Assembly: GCA_016200135.1 (NCBI GenBank)
Contig: JACQFI010000019.1
Span: 20,644 to 84,643, forward strand
Length of the DNA: 64,000 nt
Source: Planctomycetota bacterium
GTDB taxonomy: Bacteria > Planctomycetota > SZUA-567 > H5-PLA8
Direction: 5' to 3'
The position numbers and the translations under genes are program-made. Shown piece by piece: positions 44,029 to 52,500 of the stretch (position 1 is the stretch's first letter; each line of letters begins with the position of its first letter). The notes below the pieces were generated by a model that searched no databases, was not told the DNA's origin, and saw only the letters and a program-made list of their open reading frames with translations.

Positions 44029-45008
44029 GCGGGGATCCTCTCGTACAGGCGGCGGATGATCTCTTCGATGGGCAGGTTTTCGACGAACAGGTCGCGCACG
44101 GCATGGCGGCTCGCGATGCGGCCGATCAGTTCCGCGGCAGGCACCTTGCGCGGGTCGAAGCGCAGGAAGACGCGGTGGCCCTCGCGGCGTTCCACCGTGA
44201 CGCCGTCCTGCTCGAACGAGCCGTTCTCGCGCTCCAGGTCCACAATCAGCCGCCGCTCGGAGCTCACCTGCGCGCGCAGGCCGTCGAGCGTCCCATCGGA
44301 GAGGATGCGCCCTTCGCCGATCACCATCACGCGCGAGCAGAGGGCCTCGATGTCGTCCATGTCGTGCGTCGTGAGCAGCACCGTCACGCCGTGGGCGTGG
44401 TTGAGCTCGCGCAGGAAGTCGCGCACCGCGAGCTTCGCGACGGCATCGAGGCCGATGGTGGGTTCGTCGAGAAAGAGCAGTTCCGGCGCATGCAGCAGTG
44501 AGGCCGCCAGGTCGCAGCGCATGCGCTGGCCCAGGCTGAGCTGCCGCACGGGCGTATCGAGGATGGCGCCGAGGTTCAATCGCGTCACGAGCTCGTCCAG
44601 CGTCTTGCGGTACGCGGCTTCTTCGACTCGGTAGATATCGCGCAGCAGTTCGAACGACTCGATCACCGGCAGATCCCACCAGAGCTGCGTGCGCTGGCCG
44701 AAGACGACCCCGATCCGCCGCACGTGCTCGATGCGCTCGCGCCACGGCACGCGGCCATTCACTTCGCAGCGGCCGGCATCGGGTACGAGAATCCCGGCCA
44801 GCACTTTCACCGTCGTCGATTTGCCTGCGCCGTTCGGCCCGATGTACCCGACGACCTCGCCGCGCTCAATGTTGAAGCTCACACCCTTCAGCGCGTCCAC
44901 CATGCAATAGTTGCGGCGGAAGAGCCCGCCCAGCGCGCCCAACGTCCCCGCCTTGCGCTCGGCCACGCGGTACTGTTTGCCAAGCCCTTCGACGACGATC
45001 TGCGGCAT
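44025..45008 (-). CDS. ABC transporter ATP-binding protein (COG4586-like)
   Basis: A 327-residue ATPase. Walker A is GPNGAGKST, the signature is LSLGQRMRCDLAASLLH, Walker B is LLFLDEP and the switch His is in LLTTHDMDDIEAL. After the nucleotide-binding domain an additional C-terminal region of about 90 residues is present, as in COG4586 proteins. GGAGG lies eight bases before the ATG at 45008. It heads the three-gene exporter operon and is preceded by a long non-coding region, where the promoter must lie. Confidence 0.92.
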   Translation of the reverse strand: MPQIVVEGLGKQYRVAERKAGTLGALGGLFRRNYCMVDALKGVSFNIERGEVVGYIGPNGAGKSTTVKVLAGILVPDAGRCEVNGRVPWRERIEHVRRIGVVFGQRTQLWWDLPVIESFELLRDIYRVEEAAYRKTLDELVTRLNLGAILDTPVRQLSLGQRMRCDLAASLLHAPELLFLDEPTIGLDAVAKLAVRDFLRELNHAHGVTVLLTTHDMDDIEALCSRVMVIGEGRILSDGTLDGLRAQVSSERRLIVDLERENGSFEQDGVTVERREGHRVFLRFDPRKVPAAELIGRIASRHAVRDLFVENLPIEEIIRRLYERIPA

Positions 45009-45027
45009 GCGTGATTCCTCCGAAGAA

Positions 45028-45103
45028 TTGAAGACCGCCAAAGCGCCAAGAGTGGAACTACTTGAATTCATACCTTGGCTTTCTTGGCGCCTTGGCGGTT
45101 CAA
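45028..45103. repeat. Inverted repeat of GCCAAGGCGCCAAG type
   Basis: Left arm around CCGCCAAAGCGCCAAG (45035-45050) and right arm CTTGGCGCCTTGGCGG (45083-45098) are reverse complements with one mismatch; flanking TTGAA and TTCAA extend the match. The arms are 32 bases apart. The word belongs to a repeat type common between genes in environmental genomes and may be a small non-autonomous mobile element. Confidence 0.6.
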
Positions 45104-45500
45104 CATTCAGTCCCTATCGGTTTCCTAAAAGTTCGCGTGAAAACAGAGTATCCCCTGAGCCGAATCTTACTCCGGCCCCGTCGACATTTGGTGCAGCTCT
45201 CGATCGCGCGGCCCGCGCATATCACCGCCACCCGCGAGCCGCGGGCTTGACCCTTGAACAGACAGAGGCAAGGTATCCAATTAACACCGAATTTTCGCGC
45301 GGCGCAAGAATTTCGCCGCAAGAATTGCGCGCCATCGGCGAAGATTCAAAGAACGACGCCGCGCATCATTTCGAGACTCGAGAATCGAGAATCAGCATTC
45401 CCTCTTTTCGTCGCAGGATTTACGAAGGACTCGCCAGAGCTTGGAGAACGGACCGGGAATCGATCGACACTAATAATAAATTCTTCTCACGGATGGGTAC

Positions 45501-45521
45501 CCCCGACGTATCACGTCGGGG
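45501..45521. repeat. Perfect hairpin CCCCGACGT-ATC-ACGTCGGGG
   Basis: A 9-bp perfect stem with a three-base loop stands alone in the intergenic region. No T-run follows on either strand, so it is not a normal terminator. It could be part of a REP-like element. Confidence 0.5.
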
Positions 45522-45803
45522 CCGCGAAGCGGTAAGAAAATCCCAGTCGGCTTTCACCTCCCAGGAAACTGCGGCTTCGATTGGATTCCTTGCCTGCTCG
45601 TTCCCAAAAAGATAGGCTACCTCAATGCCCAAACGCGGAATGTTTAAGCTTCAAATGGCCACGCAAAAGGGATAAGTTCTCTACCAAAGAATTTGGGCTG
45701 GTTAACACGCGCTGCGAGAGGCGTCTGTAGTGTAAGATAGTCAGCGCGACCGTTTGGGCTTTGAGCACGGGAGAGATCGCATTGAAGCGGTCGAATACGT
45801 ATT

Positions 45804-46262
45804 ATGTGTAAGTATAAAGGCGAACCTGTTGACGGTAAGAAGTTTTTTGCGCTCCTACAAGCAGATAGCGGTTTTTGTGAACAACTCGGACGTGCGATGT
45901 TGGCAGCAGGCAGGCTGGAATCTGAATTGAAGCGTTATCTGAGTACCAATTCAGTACCAGACAACACCAAGCGTGCAACACTCGGACACCTTCTTAAACT
46001 GCTAGCGAAGTACAATCTCCTTAAGAAAATGCAGCCAACACTCGAGATTATTAGGGATCAGCGCAACTATCTGGCACACAGCATTCATGCACTTCTATCA
46101 GACATGATCGAAGAAACCATCCTGGAGAGATCGAATCTACTTGACTCCGATGTCGTGACTTATTGTGAGCGTGCTTGGCAGTTGGCGGAAAACTTAAACG
46201 GGTTTGCAGACATTATGGAGAAGGAGTATTTTCAATCAATACAATCGATGCGCGCAGAATAG
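45804..46262 (+). CDS. AT-rich helical protein with HEPN-like RNxxxH motif
   Basis: A 152-residue, apparently all-helical soluble protein. The segment IIRDQRNYLAHSIHALL contains R-N-x3-H (RNYLAH), the pattern of the HEPN fold, whose members include RNases of toxin and defence systems and non-enzymatic scaffolds. Base composition is well below that of the neighbours, as for the next gene. No strong Shine-Dalgarno is seen. No nucleotidyltransferase (MNT) partner is adjacent. The HEPN assignment rests on this motif and the helical character only. Confidence 0.55.
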   Translation: MCKYKGEPVDGKKFFALLQADSGFCEQLGRAMLAAGRLESELKRYLSTNSVPDNTKRATLGHLLKLLAKYNLLKKMQPTLEIIRDQRNYLAHSIHALLSDMIEETILERSNLLDSDVVTYCERAWQLAENLNGFADIMEKEYFQSIQSMRAE

Positions 46263-46317
46263 GAAAAAAGTCCAAATTGCCTCTAATCGCAGGTGATTGC
46301 TATAGGAGATAGGGGAA

Positions 46318-47118
46318 ATGCGAAACGCAAAGTGGATTCATGGCTTCATCATCTGCGCAGGAATGACAGCAGCGGCAGAGGATGTGAGTAGCCTGCTCAT
46401 CCAAAGTATCGAAAAGGGTGAGGCAGAAAGACTATCGCGATTAAATATGGTCGTGAAGGCATTGGCAAAAGACAAGACATACACTAAGGAATTGGAGCCC
46501 GTTAAAAAAGAGCTTCAAGATGCGAAGGGGCTCTATCTGTCTAGCTTGAGGTTTGAGGAAGGTTCAGTAGGCGTCTATAGAAACCCGATGTCTATGTCTG
46601 ACCTCATGGAGCATGTGGCGGACGTTTTGAACGGACGATTAGAGTCGGGAGACAGGGTGAATAGCGCCTATGGAAATGTCAAATCATACGAAGGTGGAAA
46701 TGTACTCCAAGTTATCGATGGGAAAAATCTATTGATGACTGTAAGCGAAAAGCGGATTATTTGGGTCTCCAATTTCGATACATCAAAACTGGTTGATGGC
46801 AATGGCTTGCTTCTTGAGGGGATATTTTTGTATAAGGGAACCAAGAAATACGATACAGCCATTGCGTCCAAGACTGTCCATTGGGTTGAATATATATGTA
46901 AAATCGATGATGCATTCAAACTTGCTGCTAAGAAGGAATCAGACCAAAAGGCGACGGAAGCAGAAAGGCTCGCAGTAGAGGAAAAAAAGAAGCAGGAAGA
47001 ACAAATTCGTAACGCGCCAGTTTACGTAATGAAGGACGGGCGGAAGATAAAAGCTGTTAAGGTCGAAGATATCGGCAAAGGCAAGCTGATACTCCGTGAC
47101 GAAAACAACAAGGCTTAA
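46318..47118 (+). CDS. AT-rich exported protein of unknown function, likely truncated by an in-frame stop
   Basis: A 266-residue protein with a signal-peptide-like start (WIHGFIICAGMTAAAED), a mixed middle region and a charged helix near 205-235 (TEAERLAVEEKKKQEEQ). The last visible segment is VYVMKDGRKIKAVKVEDIGK followed by LILRDENNKA and TAA. Reading on in the same frame gives GIDQADVVEVQQPKK and a TAG at 47164-47166, which looks like the natural end of a small C-terminal domain. A recent nonsense mutation or sequencing error is likely. GGAG precedes the ATG. The family is unknown to me. Confidence 0.6.
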   Translation: MRNAKWIHGFIICAGMTAAAEDVSSLLIQSIEKGEAERLSRLNMVVKALAKDKTYTKELEPVKKELQDAKGLYLSSLRFEEGSVGVYRNPMSMSDLMEHVADVLNGRLESGDRVNSAYGNVKSYEGGNVLQVIDGKNLLMTVSEKRIIWVSNFDTSKLVDGNGLLLEGIFLYKGTKKYDTAIASKTVHWVEYICKIDDAFKLAAKKESDQKATEAERLAVEEKKKQEEQIRNAPVYVMKDGRKIKAVKVEDIGKGKLILRDENNKA

Positions 47119-47331
47119 GGCATAGATCAAGCTGACGTTGTTGAAGTGCAGCAGCCCAAGAAATAGGGCGATTTTTCATGTACGCCAGCGACTGGTACGC
47201 TTTCTAAACTTCAGATTGAGACTACAGCGCTAAAGTATCCGGCGTGCCTCGTGACCCGCTGCTTTCCGTCGCTGTTACTCTCCTACCGCTCTACGCTTTC
47301 CCTCACCGCGCGATAAGGATAGGCTCCCCGC

Positions 47332-49557
47332 ATGGGCTTTTTGCAAGCGGTCTTCCTGGCCGGCGCCGCGTCTTTCGCCATTCCGGTGGTGATCCACCTC
47401 ATTTTCAAACTGCGCAAGAAGCGGCTCGTCTTCTCGTCGCTCTTCTTCATCCGCGAATCCGTGCTGCGCGAGACCAAGCGCCTGCGCTTGCGCGACCTGA
47501 TCCTGCTGCTGCTGCGCGCGGCGACCTGCATCCTGGTCGCGCTGGCCTTCGCGCGGCCGTATCGGATCGGCCAGGTGCTGGCGGATGCTTCCGGCGAGGC
47601 GCGCCAAGCCGTCGTGATCGTTCTCGACGACTCGCCTTCGATGAACGCGCAGGACGGATCGAGTTCGCGCTGGCAGTACGCAATCGAGAAGGCCGTCGCG
47701 CTGTGCGAGGCGCGCAAGCCCGGCGACCGCGTCGGCCTGATCCTCGCCAGCGATCCCGGCAAACCCACGGTGGAACTCTCCGGGAATTTCGGAGCCACCG
47801 TCTCGGAACTTAAAAGCGAGCACGCGCTGTTGCGGCGCGGCGATCTCTCGCAAGGGCTGCGCTCGGGATTGGACCTCCTGGCCGACGCCCGCGAGCCGCT
47901 CCGCCGCGTAGTGCTCATCAGCGACCTGCAATCCAGCCAAGTCGACCGTGGGGCCTGGGTGGAGATCGCCCAGCGCGCGGCCGTCGCGTCGCATCCGGTA
48001 AAGATCGAGATCGAGAGCCCGTTTTCGGACAACCGCGCGCCGGGCAGGCTCGGCAACCTGGCGCTCACCGACGTCCACGCCAAGAGCGACGTGTGGATCG
48101 AGGGCCAGCCGCTGCGCTTCGGCGCGCGCATCGAGAACTTCTCCGACGGCGAAGCCGCCAACATCTCCGTGCGCCTGCTCGCCGACGGCAAAGAACTCTG
48201 CAAGCGCACCTTCGGCTTGGGTCCGCGCGGCGGCACCGAGATCGAACTCGAGGCCGTCTTGCCGCGCGCGGGGGAACTTGGTGGAAAAGTGGAGATCGAG
48301 GCCCACGACGCGCTGCCCGACGACGACCGCCGCTGGTTCGCCGTGCGCCTGCGGGACAGCGTCAAGGCCATCGTCTGCGAAGACAAATTCCGCGAGCAAG
48401 ACACCTACCTCGACCAGTCGTACTACCTGCGCCTGGCGCTCGACCCCACGCCCCGCAACGCCGATACGGGCCTCACGATCTCCGCCACGCAGGCGCATGG
48501 TTACGTGCGCGTCGTTCCCGTTGATGCCGCCCGGCTCAACGCCGACGTCCTGGGCGACGCCGACGCAATCTTCCTCTGCGGCGTCACGGAACTTCCTCCC
48601 CATGCGCTGGCGGCGCTCGAAGACGCGGTCAAGAACGGCCGCAACCTCGTGATCTTCATGGGCCGTTCCGAAGGCAAGATCAACGAAGGCTTCTACAACG
48701 GGGCGTTCTTTAAAGAGGGCAAGGGCTTGCTGCCCGCCCGGCCGGGCACCCTCTACGAAGGCAACCTGCTCGAAGGCCGCTACAACAACCTCGACGCCTT
48801 CAAGACCGATCACCCGATCTTCAAAGTCTTCGCGCCGCCGAACGACGCCTCGCTCCGCTTCCCCAAGTACCTGCGCAACTACGTGGTCAACAAGGCCGAC
48901 CTGGTAAAGGGCGCGCCGGATCATCCCGAAGGCCAGGTCCTCGCGAGCTTCATCTACGAAGGCAGTCCTTTCCTGGTTGAACGCCCATACGGCAAGGGAA
49001 AGGTTTTGCTCTTCCCCTTCCTGCCCCGCCCTTCGCCCGATACGGACCTGCCGATCACCAAGGTCTTCGCGCCACTGATCCATCAAGTGGTGCGGTACCT
49101 GGCCGGCGTGGAGTCCTCATCCAAGCGCAACCTGATCGTGGGCGAGTCCATCGAGCCCGCCGATGCCAACCTTCCAACCGACACCGTTATCAACATCGAG
49201 ACCCCGTCGCCGCAGCCCGAGAAGAAGGACCTCCCGGCCGACCAGGCCCTGCCGACCTTGAAGCCCGGGATCTACACAGGCATCTACAAGCGCGGCGAGA
49301 TATCCGATAAGATCTTGTGGGCAGCCAACTTGGATCCGCATGAGTCCGACCTTAAATCGGAAGATTTGGCCGCCCTTCGGGCGCTGTTCGCGTCTAACTC
49401 AACAGATAATTCGGGCAAGGCTGAAGATGGCGTCAAACTAGGCAACCAGTCCAACGACGAACTAAAGGCGCAAGCCCCGGATTGGCGCTACTTTCTGATA
49501 GCCGCGTTGGTCTGTCTGCTGTTAGAAGTAATAGCCCGGGATTTTTGGGAAGGCTAG
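47332..49557 (+). CDS. BatA-like membrane protein with von Willebrand factor A domain
   Basis: A 741-residue protein. The N-terminal BatA domain (FAIPVVIHLIFKLRKKRLVF, FFIRESVLRETKRLRLRDLI) spans the membrane twice. A VWA domain follows with MIDAS residues D99-x-S101-x-S103 in VLDDSPSM. A long exported region with a class-I-amidotransferase-like fold (AIFLCGVTELPPHALAALED) and a C-terminal membrane segment (YFLIAALVCLLLEVIA) complete it. It ends 18 bases before the giant coiled-coil gene and forms an operon with it. Such pairs usually belong to MoxR/BatA envelope-stress clusters, but no MoxR ATPase is in the window. Confidence 0.87.
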   Translation: MGFLQAVFLAGAASFAIPVVIHLIFKLRKKRLVFSSLFFIRESVLRETKRLRLRDLILLLLRAATCILVALAFARPYRIGQVLADASGEARQAVVIVLDDSPSMNAQDGSSSRWQYAIEKAVALCEARKPGDRVGLILASDPGKPTVELSGNFGATVSELKSEHALLRRGDLSQGLRSGLDLLADAREPLRRVVLISDLQSSQVDRGAWVEIAQRAAVASHPVKIEIESPFSDNRAPGRLGNLALTDVHAKSDVWIEGQPLRFGARIENFSDGEAANISVRLLADGKELCKRTFGLGPRGGTEIELEAVLPRAGELGGKVEIEAHDALPDDDRRWFAVRLRDSVKAIVCEDKFREQDTYLDQSYYLRLALDPTPRNADTGLTISATQAHGYVRVVPVDAARLNADVLGDADAIFLCGVTELPPHALAALEDAVKNGRNLVIFMGRSEGKINEGFYNGAFFKEGKGLLPARPGTLYEGNLLEGRYNNLDAFKTDHPIFKVFAPPNDASLRFPKYLRNYVVNKADLVKGAPDHPEGQVLASFIYEGSPFLVERPYGKGKVLLFPFLPRPSPDTDLPITKVFAPLIHQVVRYLAGVESSSKRNLIVGESIEPADANLPTDTVINIETPSPQPEKKDLPADQALPTLKPGIYTGIYKRGEISDKILWAANLDPHESDLKSEDLAALRALFASNSTDNSGKAEDGVKLGNQSNDELKAQAPDWRYFLIAALVCLLLEVIARDFWEG

Positions 49558-49575
49558 GCCGCACAGGAGTTCAAT

Positions 49576-52500
49576 ATGCCATCCACCCTGGAACGCCCCG
49601 AGACTCAAAAAGCCGCCCTTCCAGAGCACGCGCAAGCGGCCTGGCAGACGCTCGAGACCCGCGTCGAAGGCGTCCGGCGCCGCCACCGGACCAAATTCGT
49701 GGTCTCCGGCGTCTGCATCGCCTTGGCTATCTTTGCCGCGGCGTTCCTCGGCTTCAGCTTCGTCGATGTGCTCTTCAAGCTCTCGGTCGGTTCGCGCATC
49801 TTCTGGCTGGCGCTCACTGCGGGCGGCGTCCTGGCGGCGCTCTTCCTGGCCGTAATCCGGCCGCTCTCGCGGCTTGGCGGGCAGGTACCGATGGCCCGCG
49901 AGGTCGAACGCAAGTACCCGGAACTCGAAGAACAGCTCTCGACGGCCATCGAGTACGGCCGCGACCCGGCGCTCGGCGCGAACGGCTCCAGCCCTGAATT
50001 GGTCGGCGCGCTGATCGCGCAGGCCAAGAACCGCAGCGACGCCCTCGACTTCAAGCGCACCGTCAACTGGCGCCGCGCGGCGCTGGCGGCGCTCTGCGCG
50101 TTTCTGGTTTCCGCTGGCGTGGCGCTGTATGCGGGCCTGAACCCGCGCCTCTTCAGCTCGACGTGGCAGCGCTTCATGCATCCCACTGCGGCCATCGCTC
50201 CGCCGACGATGACGCTCATCAAGAGCGTCGAACGCATCGACGACGGCAAAGCCGTGGCCGTGGAAGGCGAAGTCCCCGTCGAGACCAGCGTGCCGATTCT
50301 GGTGACGCTCGATGGGCGTGTCCCCGACACCGTCACCCTCTCGGTTCTTACCGGTGAAGGCAAGGACGCGCGCTGGGAAGACCGCATCATGGATCGCGGA
50401 GAAGACGGGCTGTATCGCGCGACCCTGCGCCGCTTGCTCGATACGGTGAAGTTCCGTGTCAAGGCGGGCGACGCCGAGAGCAACGAGTTCACGCTCAACG
50501 TCTTCCGCGAACCGCAAATCGACGAGTTCACCGTGCAGCTCGACTATCCCAAGTACACCGGCAAGCCGCAGGAGATCCTCCCGCCCGGCCAGGGCGACGT
50601 GAAGGCGCTGCGCGGCACGCTGGTGACCGTGCGCTTTAAGGGCAGTTCGGAGCTCGGTAGCGCGCAGTGCAACTTCGAGTCTGGCCGGCCGCCGGCAGCT
50701 GCGCGGCTCGAGGGCCGCACCGGCGCGTTCACCTTTACCGTGGACAAGGACGACCATTACCAGATCGCGCTCTCCGACAGCAAAGGCCGCGCGAGCCGCT
50801 CGTCCACGAGCTACCGCGTGCAGTCGCTTAAGGACCTTCGCCCGCGCGTGATGATCAAGAAGCCCGAGCGCGACCTGATGGTCTATCGCGAGCAGACCGT
50901 CAAGGTGGAGATCGCCGCGACCGACGACGTCGGCGTTGGCGAGATCGGCATCTTCCACAGCCTGGGCCTGGAAGAGAAGAAGACGATGGTGAAGCGCTTC
51001 GAGCCCGCGCCCACCCGCGGCGAAGGCACGCTCAAGTGGGAGCTGAGCACGCTGAACCTGAAGGGCGGCGAGGTGATCGCGTACTACGCCTACGCGCTCG
51101 ACAACGACACCGTCGATGGCCCCAAGATGGCCAAGAGCGAGATCCAGTTCCTCACCATCTACGACGAAGAGAAGCTCGACGGGCCGCAGCAGCCCGGCGG
51201 ACACCCGCCCACCCCGCACTCGATCAAGCAGCTCGACAAGCTCATCGAAGTCCAGAAGAAGCTGCTGCAGGAGACCTTCGCCCAAGCGCGCCTGCGCGAC
51301 GAAGCGAATGCCAAGGAGCCCGACGAGCGCGCCAAGTCGGACGCGGCCAAGACCTCCAAGGCCCAGCGCTCCCTCAAGGAACAGCTCGACGGCCTGATGG
51401 CTGAAGTAAAGAAGGAGATGGAACGCATCGCCGCCGAGGCCGACAAGCCCGAGGGTGAGGGCAACACGCCTCCGCAGCCGCAGCAGCCGGCCATGGGCGA
51501 GACGGAGTTCAAGCACCTGGAGACGGCCTCCACCAAGATGGAAGGCGCCGCGAAGGAGCTCGACCAGACCCAAGTGGCGAACGCGGTGAACCCGGAAGTC
51601 GAGGCCCTGCGGCACCTCTCCGAGGCCCGTCGCCTGCTGCTCAGCGACAAGGAAGGCGATCCGCGCTTCAAGCAGGCAATGCAGAACCAGTCCAAGAAAA
51701 AGAAAAAGAGCCAGCAGGAGCAGGACCAGCAGGACCAGCAGGCCGCGCGCGAAGAGATGGCCCAGCTCCCGCCCATGATGGAGCGCGAGAAGGAGACCGA
51801 GCGCGAACTGGACCAGCTCGAAGACCTGAGCAAAAAACCGCCGCCCCCCGCGGGCACGCCCGAGGCCGCGCAGCGCAAGGAAGAGGAGCGCAAGCTCAAG
51901 CGCGAGGCCCAGGACAAGCTCGACCAGCTCGCCAAGGAGGCCAAGGAGCGCGAGAAGAACATACGCGAGCTGGCCAAGCGCAACGCCGAGATGGAGCCCG
52001 CCGCCGACAAGATGCAGCAGGCCGGCGACAAGCTCGACCAGGCCCAGAAGGAACTCGACAAGGACAAGATCGAGAAGGCGAAGGACCTCGCCCACGAAGC
52101 CCAGCGTGATATGAAGGACGCCCAGCGCAGCATGCGCGACGCGTTGGACAAGCAGTTCCGCCAGGAACTCGCCAACCTCCAGCAGGACGCGCAGGAACTC
52201 GCGCAGAAGCAGGAGCAGCTTGCGGAAGCCAGCCGCGACCAGCAGCGCCAGCAGGATCAGCAGCAGGACGATCCGAAACAGGGCGATCCCAAACAGGGCG
52301 ATCCCAAACAAGGCGATCCAAAACAAGGCCAGCCGCAGCAAGGCGATCCGAAGCAAGGACAGCCGCAACAGGGGGACCCGAAGCAAGGACAGCCCCAGCA
52401 GGGTGGCAAGCCAGATGAGAAGGCTATGCGCCAGATGGGCGCGCTCGGCCAGAAGCAGCAGGAGCTCTCGCAGGACATGAAGGAGCTCTCGGAACGGCTC

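Larger units (their letters stand above)
45009..45803. other. Long intergenic region with repeats, no convincing gene
   Basis: The 795-base gap holds the inverted repeat at 45028-45103 and the hairpin at 45501-45521. Open frames here lack ribosome sites and look like chance. GAGACTCGAGAATCGAGAATC near 45380 is another direct-repeat word. The stretch from about 45620 becomes AT-rich and leads into the AT-rich island. Promoters for the flanking genes should lie here but none is clear. Confidence 0.6.

Noticed and set aside
45501..45521. Hairpin considered as a transcription terminator
   Set aside because: No T-run on either strand and no gene ending close by.
52270..52404. Regularly spaced repeats considered as a CRISPR array
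   Set aside because: Units are contiguous, keep the reading frame and encode GDPKQ inside a gene; there are no spacers.
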